This document shows, one piece after another, positions 34,363 through 42,281 of a DNA stretch of 64,000 bases (positions are counted from its first letter, which is position 1; each line of letters opens with the position of its first letter). The stretch lies in NCBI RefSeq assembly GCF_003626645.1, contig NZ_RBAM01000006.1, positions 310,001 to 374,000 of the forward strand. Reading direction: 5' to 3'. The stretch is from Streptomyces klenkii (lineage in GTDB: Bacteria; Actinomycetota; Actinomycetes; Streptomycetales; Streptomycetaceae). The position numbers were made by a program, and so were the translations under genes. The notes beneath the pieces are model-generated. The model worked only from the letters and a program-made list of their open reading frames with translations. It searched no databases and had not been told where the DNA came from.

Positions 34363-36642
34363 ATGTCACACCCTTTCGAACTCCCCTCCTTCTACATGCC
34401 GTACCCCGCGCGCCTGAACCCCCATCTGGAAGGCGCCCGGGAGCACTCCAAGGCCTGGGCCCGCGAGATGAACATGCTGGAGGGCTCCGGCATCTGGGAC
34501 GAGGCGGACCTGGACGCGCACGACTACGCCCTGCTGTGCGCGTACACCCATCCGGAGGCCTCCGGCCCGGTGCTCGACCTCGTCACCGACTGGTACGTCT
34601 GGGTGTTCTTCTTCGACGACCACTTCCTCGACGTCTTCAAGCGCACCGGCGACATGGCCGGCGCGAAGGCCTATCTCGACCGGCTGCCGGCCTTCATGCC
34701 CCTCGACTGCGGTGCGACCCCCGGGCCCACCAACCAGGTGGAGGCGGGCCTGGCGGACCTGTGGGCCCGGACGGCCCCGGCGATGTCGGAGGACTGGCGG
34801 CGCCGCTTCACCGAGAGCACGCGGCACCTGCTCAACGAGTCGGTCTGGGAGCTGGCCAACATCAACGAGGGCCGGGTCGCCAACCCGGTCGAGTACATCG
34901 AGATGCGCCGCAAGGTGGGCGGCGCCCCCTGGTCGGCGGGCCTCGTCGAGTTCGCGGCGGGCGCCGAGGTCCCCGAAGCCATCGCCGCGAGCCGGCCGAT
35001 GCGCGTGCTCAAGGACACCTTCGCGGACAGCGTGCACCTGCGCAACGACCTCTTCTCGTACGAGCGGGAGACCGAGAGCGAGGGCGAGCTGGCCAACGCC
35101 GTCCTGGTGCTGGAGCGGTTCCTGGGCTGCGGCACCCAGGAGGCCGCCGACACCACCAACGACTGGCTCACCGCACGGCTCCAGCAGTTCGAGCACACCG
35201 CCCTGACCGAACTCGCGCCGCTCTTCGAGCTGTACGGCCTGGACCCGCAGGCCCGGCACGACGTCTTCGCCTACGTCAAGGGGCTCCAGGACTGGCAGTC
35301 CGGCGGCCACGAGTGGCACATGCGCTCCAGTCGCTATATGAACGACGCCCCGCAGGGCGCGGTCAATACCCCCGGGGCCCTGCTCGGCGGACCGCTCGGG
35401 CTGGGCACCTCCGCGGCGCGGCAGTTCGCCTCGGTCGTGGCGACGGCGCCGGCGCGGCTGCGCAAGCACGCCCACGTGCCGTTCCAGGCCGTGGGCCACC
35501 TGCCGCTGCCGGACTTCCCCATGCCGTACAAGCTGCGCCTCAACCCCCACCTGGACGCCGCCCGGCGCAACGGTCTCGCCTGGGGGCACCGCATGGGCAT
35601 GCTGGCCCCCGACCCGGCCCTCCCCGGCTCCGGGCTGTGGACCGAAGAGAAGCTCGCGGACTACGACTTCGCCCTGTGTGCCGCGGGACTCCACCCGGTC
35701 GGCACCGCCGAGGAGCTCGACCTGGCGACGGACTGGCTGGCCTGGGGCACGTACGGCGACGACTACTACCCCGTGGCCTTCGGCGGGCAGACCGGGGCGG
35801 CCGGCATGACCGCGGCGCAGGCGTGCACGGACCGGCTGCTGCTGTTCATGCCGGTGGACTCCCCCGCCACCCCGCGGCCGGAGCACGTCCTGGAGCTCGG
35901 GCTGGCCGACCTGTGGGCGCGCACGACCGGGGCCATGAGCAGGGAGGAGCGCACCGGTCTGCGCACGGCGGTCAGGACGATGCTCGACGCCTGGCTCTGG
36001 GAGCTGTGGAACCAGAAGCAGCACCGCATCCCCGAGCCGGTGGACTACATCGAAATGCGCCGCCACACCTTCGGGTCCGAGATGACCCTGACGCTGTGCC
36101 GCAACGGCCTCGGCGCGGCGCTGCCGCCGGAGATCTACCGCTCGCAGCCGGTCCAGGCCATGGAGAACGCGGCCATGGACTACGCCATCCTGATGAACGA
36201 CATGTTCTCGTACCAGAAGGAGATCCAGTTCGAGGGCGAGATCCATAACGCCGTCCTGGTCGTGGAGAACTTCTTCGACTGCGGGCGCGAGGAGGCGCTG
36301 GCCGTCGTCAGCGACCTCCAGGCCTCGCGGATGCGGGAGTTCCAGCACGTGGTCACCCACCAGCTGCCGGTCCTCTCCGCGGACTTCGGCCTCGGAGAGG
36401 AGGAGCGGGCGGCGCTCATGCAGTACGCGCAGGAACTCCAGGACTGGATGGCCGGGATCCTCAACTGGCACCGCGGATGCCGCCGCTACCGCGAGGAGGA
36501 CCTGCTCCGCCACAAGGCCACCGCTCCGGCACTCCCCGCGCCCCCGGTAGGCACCCTCACCGGCCTGGGCACCTCAGCCGCCCGCCTGACGACACTGCTC
36601 CGCGCCCCGGCACTCGCTACGGGCGGCCACCCGGCCGACTGA
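34363..36642 (+). CDS. geoA: Geosmin synthase (germacradienol/geosmin bifunctional terpene cyclase)
   Basis: 759 residues with two class I terpene-cyclase domains. The N-terminal domain (about 1-335) converts farnesyl diphosphate to germacradienol/germacrene D: acidic motif FFFDDHFLD, NSE motif NDLFSYERETESEGE. The C-terminal domain (about 385-730) turns germacradienol into geosmin: motif GDDYYP, NSE-like NDMFSYQKEIQFEGE. Length and both motif variants match Streptomyces geosmin synthases. The ATG at 34363 is chosen because MSHPFELPSFYMPYPARLNPH is the family start; the ribosome site is weak. Product is the earthy volatile made during sporulation. Confidence 0.96.
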   Translation: MSHPFELPSFYMPYPARLNPHLEGAREHSKAWAREMNMLEGSGIWDEADLDAHDYALLCAYTHPEASGPVLDLVTDWYVWVFFFDDHFLDVFKRTGDMAGAKAYLDRLPAFMPLDCGATPGPTNQVEAGLADLWARTAPAMSEDWRRRFTESTRHLLNESVWELANINEGRVANPVEYIEMRRKVGGAPWSAGLVEFAAGAEVPEAIAASRPMRVLKDTFADSVHLRNDLFSYERETESEGELANAVLVLERFLGCGTQEAADTTNDWLTARLQQFEHTALTELAPLFELYGLDPQARHDVFAYVKGLQDWQSGGHEWHMRSSRYMNDAPQGAVNTPGALLGGPLGLGTSAARQFASVVATAPARLRKHAHVPFQAVGHLPLPDFPMPYKLRLNPHLDAARRNGLAWGHRMGMLAPDPALPGSGLWTEEKLADYDFALCAAGLHPVGTAEELDLATDWLAWGTYGDDYYPVAFGGQTGAAGMTAAQACTDRLLLFMPVDSPATPRPEHVLELGLADLWARTTGAMSREERTGLRTAVRTMLDAWLWELWNQKQHRIPEPVDYIEMRRHTFGSEMTLTLCRNGLGAALPPEIYRSQPVQAMENAAMDYAILMNDMFSYQKEIQFEGEIHNAVLVVENFFDCGREEALAVVSDLQASRMREFQHVVTHQLPVLSADFGLGEEERAALMQYAQELQDWMAGILNWHRGCRRYREEDLLRHKATAPALPAPPVGTLTGLGTSAARLTTLLRAPALATGGHPAD

Positions 36643-36790
36643 CGAAAGCGGCGGGGGCTCTGGTGAGCGGGCAGCGGTGAACACCGCCCTTGCCGCGTAC
36701 GTCAGTTAGGACGTGTCCGACCGGCCGGGGCGTCGTTGATCCGGCCACCAGGCCGCGATGATGAGCGGCCCATATGACAGGAGTGCAGCG

Positions 36791-36871
36791 ATGCTCTTGC
36801 CCATTGTCGGTCAGCTCTTGGGCTTGGCCGTGGCCGGAATCCACGCCCTCATCGGAAGCTTGATCCACTAG
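36791..36871 (+). CDS. 26-residue hydrophobic peptide, single membrane helix
   Basis: Short frame starting MLLPIVGQLLGL and ending IGSLIH, with no charged residue and only two His that could carry charge; it would span a membrane once. It has AGGAG at correct spacing and a perfect transcription terminator 6 bp after its stop, so ribosome site, frame and terminator form a complete expression unit. Size and composition resemble small membrane peptides and type I toxins, but no antisense RNA was identified. Homology is unknown. Confidence 0.5.
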   Translation: MLLPIVGQLLGLAVAGIHALIGSLIH

Positions 36872-36877
36872 GTGGCC

Positions 36878-36898
36878 GCCCTGCTCTGAGAGCAGGGC
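36878..36898 (+). terminator. Hairpin terminator after the small-peptide gene
   Basis: GCCCTGCTCT, a single G, then the exact complement AGAGCAGGGC. A compact 10-bp stem directly behind the peptide stop codon; the effective loop would open a few pairs at the tip. Confidence 0.7.
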
Positions 36899-37000
36899 AC
36901 TTACCGTGGCGTCGGGCCGGGGAAGCCTCGGGTCTCCCTCGGCCCGACGCCGCCCGGCCCTGAAGGACTTGGGCCCCGTCGAACCGGCCTGTACGCCGGG

Positions 37001-37564
37001 TCAGCTGCCCGTGCGGCGGCGTTCGCGGTGGGCCCTGACTCGGCCTCGGCTCGCGCAGGAGGGTGACGGGCACCAGCGGCGGCGGCCGGTGGGGTTGGTG
37101 AAGACGCCCCGGCAGTCGTGTTCGGGGCAGACGGCGAGGGTGTGGCGCTCGGGGCCGGTGAGGTGGTCGGCGGCCTGCCGGGCGATGCGGGCCAGGGCCG
37201 CTCCGGTGGTGGCCGGTCGCTCACGCAGTAGCCGGTCCGCCGCGAGGAGTTGAACCGGATCGCCCTCCTCGCCCAGGAAGCGGGTGAGCCCCGCAACGGC
37301 CTCGGGCGGCGGCGGCTGTTCCTCCACGACCGCCAGGGCCAGGGGACGCAGGGTCTCCCGCAGGGCGTGGGCCCGGCACAAGTCCTCGGCGCCCGGCGGC
37401 CGGGCGGGCGGCAGTTCGCTGCGGTCGAGCCACTCCGCCAGCCGTTCGGGGGTGGCCAGGCGCTCGACCGGGTGCGCGCTGAAGTGCCGGCCGCGGGTGG
37501 CGAGCAGGTTGAGCCAGGTGGCTCCGCAGTCGAAGCGGAAGGCCAGGCGGTTCTCATCGGTCAC
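37001..37564 (-). CDS. CGNR/ABATE-type zinc-finger regulator
   Basis: 187 residues. The N-terminal ABATE domain (about 1-135; DCGATWLNLLATRG and LHALRETLRPLALAV-like helices) is thought to bind a small ligand. The C-terminal zinc finger at about 145-180 has CPEHDCRGVFTNPTGRRRWCPSPSC: four Cys in the right spacing, with CASR replacing the name-giving CGNR. Such proteins bind DNA and control adjacent genes. The GTG at 37564 is chosen because the alternative GTG at 37585 lies within an operator. It is divergent from the phosphotriesterase-like gene, with two inverted operators between. Confidence 0.8.
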   Translation of the reverse strand: MTDENRLAFRFDCGATWLNLLATRGRHFSAHPVERLATPERLAEWLDRSELPPARPPGAEDLCRAHALRETLRPLALAVVEEQPPPPEAVAGLTRFLGEEGDPVQLLAADRLLRERPATTGAALARIARQAADHLTGPERHTLAVCPEHDCRGVFTNPTGRRRWCPSPSCASRGRVRAHRERRRTGS

Positions 37565-37573
37565 ACCGGCATC

Positions 37574-37592
37574 GTAACGGATCACCCGTTAC
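37574..37592. promoter_or_regulatory. Operator copy 1 of the CGNR-PTE divergent region
   Basis: 19-bp palindrome with arms GTAACGG and CCGTTAC. Its reverse complement matches copy 2 in 18 of 19 bases. It lies 10 bp upstream of the regulator's GTG, in its promoter or 5' leader, and would allow autorepression. Confidence 0.65.
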
Positions 37593-37619
37593 ACCCGCTA
37601 CAGTGATCCCGTCGATCAT

Positions 37620-37638
37620 GTAACGGGTGAGCCGTTAC
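37620..37638. promoter_or_regulatory. Operator copy 2 of the CGNR-PTE divergent region
   Basis: GTAACGG-GTGAG-CCGTTAC, perfect 7-bp arms, 23 bp upstream of the phosphotriesterase-like ATG. With copy 1 (46 bp centre to centre, opposite orientation) it brackets the divergent promoters. Binding by the neighbouring CGNR protein is inferred. Confidence 0.65.
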
Positions 37639-37661
37639 GCGCCTTGACCGGAGGAGACGTC

Positions 37662-38561
37662 ATGGGGCCTGTCGTACGGACCGTTCTCGGGGACATTCCC
37701 GCTTCGGAGCTGGGGGTCTGTGACGCGCACGACCATCTGTTCCTGCGCAGCCCCCGCCTCCCCGGCCAGGAGCTGGACGATCCGGAGGCGGCCGGAGCCG
37801 AGCTGCGGGCCTTTCGCGCGCTCGGCGGGCAGGCCGTCGTGCAGTGGACGCCCCGCGGGATGGGGCGGCGGCGCGCCGCACTCGCGGCACTGGCCTCGGC
37901 CACGGGAGTGCACGTCGTCGCCGCGACGGGGCTGCACCAGGCGGTGCACTACGCACGGGAGTATCTGGAACGCGACCGGGACCGGCTCGCGGAGCTGTTC
38001 GTCCGGGATCTGACGGAGGGGCCGGTCCGGGCCGGGCTGGTGAAGGTCGCCGGGGGCTTCCACGGCCTCGACGCCCACGCCCGGCACGTCATGGCCGCCG
38101 CGGCGCAGGCGCACCACGCGACGGGCGCGGCCGTCGCCGTCCACCTCGAACTCGGCACGGGCGCCATGGACGTGCTGGACCTGCTGTGCGGGGAGCTGGA
38201 CGTCCCGCCCGGCCGGGTCGTCCTCGGCCACCTCAACCGCTTCCCTGATCTGCGCGTGCACCTCCGGGCGGCGGAGGAAGGGGCCTTCCTGGCCTTCGAC
38301 GGGCCTTCGCGCACCCACCACGCCACGGACTGGCGGCTGTTCGACGCGCTGACGGCCCTCGCCGAGGCGGGTCACGCCGACCGGATCCTCCTGGGCGGGG
38401 ACACCACGACGGCGGCCGCCCGCTCGTCGGCGGACGGCCCCGGCATGCCGTATCTGCTGCGCAGGCTCCGGCCGGCGCTGGTGGCGGAGCTGGGCGAGTC
38501 CTTCGCCCAGGGGGTGTTCGTCACGAACCCGGCCCGCGCGTTCGCCTACCCGCGCCCCTGA
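37662..38561 (+). CDS. Phosphotriesterase-family metal hydrolase
   Basis: 299-residue amidohydrolase-fold enzyme of the PTE/lactonase group. Metal-site residues: His-x-His in CDAHDHLFL (about 22-25), the bridging Lys of GLVKVAGGF, His in VAVHLE, His in VVLGHLNR, and Asp in ILLGGDTT. All are present, so the binuclear site should be intact. Members hydrolyse lactones, phosphotriesters or other esters; the physiological substrate is often a lactone. GAGGAG precedes the ATG. Likely induced by a ligand sensed by the divergent CGNR regulator. Confidence 0.87.
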   Translation: MGPVVRTVLGDIPASELGVCDAHDHLFLRSPRLPGQELDDPEAAGAELRAFRALGGQAVVQWTPRGMGRRRAALAALASATGVHVVAATGLHQAVHYAREYLERDRDRLAELFVRDLTEGPVRAGLVKVAGGFHGLDAHARHVMAAAAQAHHATGAAVAVHLELGTGAMDVLDLLCGELDVPPGRVVLGHLNRFPDLRVHLRAAEEGAFLAFDGPSRTHHATDWRLFDALTALAEAGHADRILLGGDTTTAAARSSADGPGMPYLLRRLRPALVAELGESFAQGVFVTNPARAFAYPRP

Positions 38562-38589
38562 CGGGGCGCGGGGCGCGGGGCGTGTGCCG

Positions 38590-41109
38590 TTACCTGTTGT
38601 CCACCACCGTGCGCAGCTTGCCGCTGGCCGGGGTGCGGTCCAGGGACGCGCCGTCGACCGTTTCGACGGTGAGGTCGAGCAGTTTCTCGTCGACGGCCGT
38701 GCGCAGTTCGGGGTAGCCGGACAGGAAGGCGTCCCGGGCCGCGGCGGCGTCGGTCGCCTCCGTGCGCTCCATGCGGATCGTGAGGCCCTCGCGGGCGCCG
38801 TCATTGTCCAGGACGACCTGGAGTTCGCCGACGAACCGCAGGCTCTCCTCGGCGATCGCCACGAAGCGGCGGTAGTTGAGGAAGTACGTCGCGACGCGCA
38901 TCACGTCGCCGAGCCGGCCGAGGAGCTCGAACCGGGGGGCGTGGCTGCCGCAGGGGCAGCGGCCGGGCAGGGCGCGGCCGAGGTCGCCGATGACGTAGCG
39001 GTCGAGGTGCTGGCCGCGGCGGGCGCGGGTGGTGAAGACCAGGCGCCCGGTCTCCCCCGGCCCGACGGGCTCGTCGGCGGCGACGTCGAGGATCTCCAGC
39101 GTGTGCAGGTCGGCGTGGAGGTGGTGGACGCTGCCGGAGCTCTCCGCGCACTGGTAGCCCAGCGGGCCGAGGTCGGTGCTGCCGTAGGTGATGGAGCGGA
39201 TGACCTCGATGCCGAAGGTGCCGGCGAGGGTGCGGCGCTGTTCCTCGGTGAAGTGCTCGCCACCGTAGAAGATCTTGCGGATGCCGCCGTACGAGCGCAG
39301 CGCGTCCTCCTGCTCGTGCAGGAGCTGCCAGAGGTAGGAGGGCATGCCGAAGAGGGTGTCGACCTCGTGGGCGACGATGGCCTCGGCCGTGGCGCGGTGG
39401 TCGGGGCCCGCGGCCATGGGTATCTGGACGCCGCCCAGCCGCTCCAGGATGGAGAAGAAGCTGATGAAGCTGCCGTACATGCCGCCGCAGTAGAAGAGGT
39501 TGGCGGTGCGGTCGCGGGCCGGATCGTAGCCGGCGGCGAGCAGGCCGCGGGCGGCGGCGTGCATCTGGGTGTCGTAGTCGTCCCAGCTGAAGAGGGACAG
39601 GGCCGGGGTGCCGGTGCTGCCGCCGCTGCGGAAGTACAGCTCGGCGTCGCCGCGGGCGACGTCGTGGTTGCGGTCCTGGACGGCCGCCTTGTCCAGCAGC
39701 GGCCCGGCGGGCGCCGGGAAGTCCGGGGTGCGGGCCAGGTCGTCGAGGCAGGCGGTCGTGGCGAAGCGCTCGTCGGCCTGGACGGCGACGCGGCGGCTGT
39801 AGCGCTGGAGGGCGTAGACGCCGTCGTGGGGTTCGCCGGAGTAGCCGGCGGTCATGGCGCCGACGGGGGTGACGCGGGTGGCGCCGGCGGCGAGGACCGT
39901 GGCGGACAGTTCCGCGACGTCGGTGCGGCTGCCGGCGATGCCGGCGGTCTGGAGGTAGCGGCGCATGGGCCGCAGGGCGCCGATCAGGCCCTTGCGCGGC
40001 AGGGGCTTGACCCACACGCTGCGGTGCAGCGGGGAGGCGGTGAGCGCCGGGCGGGTGTCGGCCATGACGCGCCAGGAGCCGTCGGGGGCGGCGTGGACGC
40101 GGGTCAGGCCGAGGTGCTCCTCCAGGCGGGCGATGAGCTCGGTGGTGGTGAGCTCGGCCTCCTCGGCGGGGTCGAGCGGGTCCCCGCCGGCCGCCGGCAT
40201 CCCGGCGAGGACGGCGGCGAAGCGCTCCGCGAAGGCGAAGACCTCGTCGGCGTCCTCGGTGTCGAGGTAGACGACCTGGGGGCTGGAGCAGGCCTGCTGT
40301 TCGAAGAGGCACACGTCGGCGGCGAGGGCGGCCAGCGTCGCCTCGTCGGCCCACGCGTCGCGCGTGAGGTACGCGAAGGAGATCTTGTGGCCCCACTCGA
40401 CGAGCCGGCAGCCGGCCGGGACGTGGGCGGCGACGCCCTCGACGGCGGCTTCGCCGCCCCAGACGGCGACGGCGTCGGCCGGGGCGCACATGAGCTTCAG
40501 CCAGTCCTGGCGGCCGGAGGAGAAGCGCAGCACGATGACGCGCTCGGCGACGGCGCCGCTCGGGTCCAGGGCGGCGAGCTCGGCGAGGAGGTGCTGGGCG
40601 AGGAGGGTGTCGGCGCTGCTCGTCTTGAGGACGTTGACGTTGCCGGCGAGGAGGCCCTCGACGAGGCTGAGGGGGGCGACGGTGGCGGCGTTGCCGGGGG
40701 CGATGTGGGCGACGAGGCCGACGGGAGCCCACGCCTCGTAGACGGTCTCCTTGGCGTCGGGGCGGGTCAGGCGCTGCGGCGCGGTACCGCCCAGTTCGCG
40801 GCGGAGCTTGCGGCTGAGGGCGGCGCGGTCCAGGAAGGCGGCGAGCTCGCCGAGGAGGACGCCGGCGTCCTCGCCGGCGGGCACGTGGGGCGCCAGCCGG
40901 GCGCGGACCGGGTGGGCCGGGTCGCGCAGGGCCTTCGCCAGGGTGTCGCAGGCGGCGAGGACGGTCTCGGTGTCGAGCGGTGCGGCGAGCGCCGCCTCGA
41001 CGGCGGCGGGCAGGGTCTCAAGGCGGCGTGCGGCCTCGTCGTCGCCGATGAAGGCGCCCTGCCAGTAGTGGTGGTGCATCGGATCCATCGAAAAATCTGC
41101 CTCGGTCAC
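38590..41109 (-). CDS. LuxC-type acyl reductase fused to a PaaK/LuxE-type adenylating domain
   Basis: 839 residues. Residues about 1-460 form a LuxC acyl-CoA reductase (NADPH reduction of an acyl thioester to an aldehyde). VAHIAPGNAATVAPLSLVEGLLAGNVNVLK and the catalytic Cys274 in FEQQACSSPQ match the family. Residues about 490-839 form a phenylacetate-CoA-ligase-like acyl-adenylating domain with LYFRSGGSTGTPALS and ITYGSTDLGPLGYQC. One chain could therefore activate a carboxylic acid and reduce it. The GTG at 41109 overlaps the LuxE-like gene's stop (GTGA). Last gene of the five-gene operon. An aromatic or polyketide acid from the divergent PKS is the likely substrate (inference). Confidence 0.88.
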   Translation of the reverse strand: MTEADFSMDPMHHHYWQGAFIGDDEAARRLETLPAAVEAALAAPLDTETVLAACDTLAKALRDPAHPVRARLAPHVPAGEDAGVLLGELAAFLDRAALSRKLRRELGGTAPQRLTRPDAKETVYEAWAPVGLVAHIAPGNAATVAPLSLVEGLLAGNVNVLKTSSADTLLAQHLLAELAALDPSGAVAERVIVLRFSSGRQDWLKLMCAPADAVAVWGGEAAVEGVAAHVPAGCRLVEWGHKISFAYLTRDAWADEATLAALAADVCLFEQQACSSPQVVYLDTEDADEVFAFAERFAAVLAGMPAAGGDPLDPAEEAELTTTELIARLEEHLGLTRVHAAPDGSWRVMADTRPALTASPLHRSVWVKPLPRKGLIGALRPMRRYLQTAGIAGSRTDVAELSATVLAAGATRVTPVGAMTAGYSGEPHDGVYALQRYSRRVAVQADERFATTACLDDLARTPDFPAPAGPLLDKAAVQDRNHDVARGDAELYFRSGGSTGTPALSLFSWDDYDTQMHAAARGLLAAGYDPARDRTANLFYCGGMYGSFISFFSILERLGGVQIPMAAGPDHRATAEAIVAHEVDTLFGMPSYLWQLLHEQEDALRSYGGIRKIFYGGEHFTEEQRRTLAGTFGIEVIRSITYGSTDLGPLGYQCAESSGSVHHLHADLHTLEILDVAADEPVGPGETGRLVFTTRARRGQHLDRYVIGDLGRALPGRCPCGSHAPRFELLGRLGDVMRVATYFLNYRRFVAIAEESLRFVGELQVVLDNDGAREGLTIRMERTEATDAAAARDAFLSGYPELRTAVDEKLLDLTVETVDGASLDRTPASGKLRTVVDNR

Positions 41110-42281
41110 GACATTCCCTTCATCAGCTCGGCGGCGGCCACCGCGCAGCTCTTGTTGCGGCTCACTCCGGCGCGGCCGTGGATGGTGAACCACGGCGTCT
41201 CCAGCTCGCAGCCGCACTCCTCGCCGGGGTGGAGGGAGGCGAGGTCGCCCATGAGGACGCTCTGGGCGGGCACGGAGGTGATGTACGGGGAGACGAGGTG
41301 CAGGTAGCCCTTCTCCCCGTACGGCAGCGGTTCGAGGGTGCGGGTGGAGCGGATGAACACCCGGGACCACACCGGCGCGTGCAGGTTGTGGTGGGAGCAC
41401 TCGATGTACGGGATGCAGTGCTCGACGGAGCCGAAGGTGTCGCGGATCCGCTCGGAGGGGATGCCGAGCTGTTCGGTGACGCGGGCGTAGAGCTCGTGCG
41501 TGCCGATCTGCTGGTCGGTGTGGCCCTTCCAGCCGCCGCCGAGGATGATCAGCGAGTCCTCGGGCAGCCGGAGGGGCGGCAGGCCCATGGCGCGCATGCG
41601 CTCCAGGGTGAACCAGAGGAAGGCGGGGAAGCCGAGGATGCGGACGGGGGCGTCGTCCTCGGCGAAGCGGCGCAGGGCGGCGATGCAGCCGAAGGGGTCG
41701 AACTCGTGGCCGCCGCCGGTGTTGCGCAGGGCGTACTCGACCTGGCGGGCCGGGGCGAAGTCGCACAGGTAGTTGTCCGTGAAGGACGTGCCGAGCTTGA
41801 GGTCGCGGGCGGGCTCGTAGCTGTAGAGCAGGTAGTTGACGGGCTGCTCGGGGGTGATCCAGCCGTTGCGCTCGAAGATGCGGGCGACCATGCGCTGGGC
41901 GGAGCGGATGGTCCACTCGTCGAAGAACATCTGCGACTTCTGCCCGGTGGTGCCGGACGAGGTCAGGTGCAGGTGGACGTCCTCGCGGGGGATGGACAGC
42001 ACTTCGTGGCACTTGAAGAAGTTGGCGTGGACCAGGGGCGCGCGGTAGGGCGCGGCCGGATCGCCGGAGGACGTGGCCGTGTGCAGGTCGCGGAAGAACG
42101 GGGAGCGCTCGCGGTGCCAGGCGTGGCTCTCGGCCATGGCCGCGGCGAAGAGCTCCTCCTCGGCGGGGCCGGAGGTGTACGGGTCGGTCAGGTCGCACAG
42201 CTGCTGGACGTGTGCGAGCGCGTCCGGGTCGGGGACGGTGACCGGGGCGAGATGGGGGTTGAGGGGTGCGGTGAGTGTCAT
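41106..42281 (-). CDS. LuxE-like acyl-protein synthetase
   Basis: 391 residues of the LuxE family, which adenylates an acid, holds it on a C-terminal Cys and passes it to LuxC. AMP-binding motif HLTSSGTTGQKSQMFFDE (about 120-137). The C-terminal NKSCAVAAAEL places Cys379 where LuxE enzymes carry the acylated cysteine. In bioluminescence LuxE and LuxC form the fatty-acid reductase; no luxAB or luxD is present here, so the aldehyde serves another purpose. The ATG overlaps the stop of the GNAT-type gene (ATGA). Confidence 0.85.
   Translation of the reverse strand: MTLTAPLNPHLAPVTVPDPDALAHVQQLCDLTDPYTSGPAEEELFAAAMAESHAWHRERSPFFRDLHTATSSGDPAAPYRAPLVHANFFKCHEVLSIPREDVHLHLTSSGTTGQKSQMFFDEWTIRSAQRMVARIFERNGWITPEQPVNYLLYSYEPARDLKLGTSFTDNYLCDFAPARQVEYALRNTGGGHEFDPFGCIAALRRFAEDDAPVRILGFPAFLWFTLERMRAMGLPPLRLPEDSLIILGGGWKGHTDQQIGTHELYARVTEQLGIPSERIRDTFGSVEHCIPYIECSHHNLHAPVWSRVFIRSTRTLEPLPYGEKGYLHLVSPYITSVPAQSVLMGDLASLHPGEECGCELETPWFTIHGRAGVSRNKSCAVAAAELMKGMS

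Noticed and set aside
36643..36790. Insertion-sequence remnant downstream of geosmin synthase
   Set aside because: No transposase fragment, terminal inverted repeat or target duplication was found in the 148 bp.
38590..42281. Bioluminescence (lux) operon
   Set aside because: LuxC- and LuxE-like proteins are present but luciferase luxAB and thioesterase luxD are not; the partner is a PKS.
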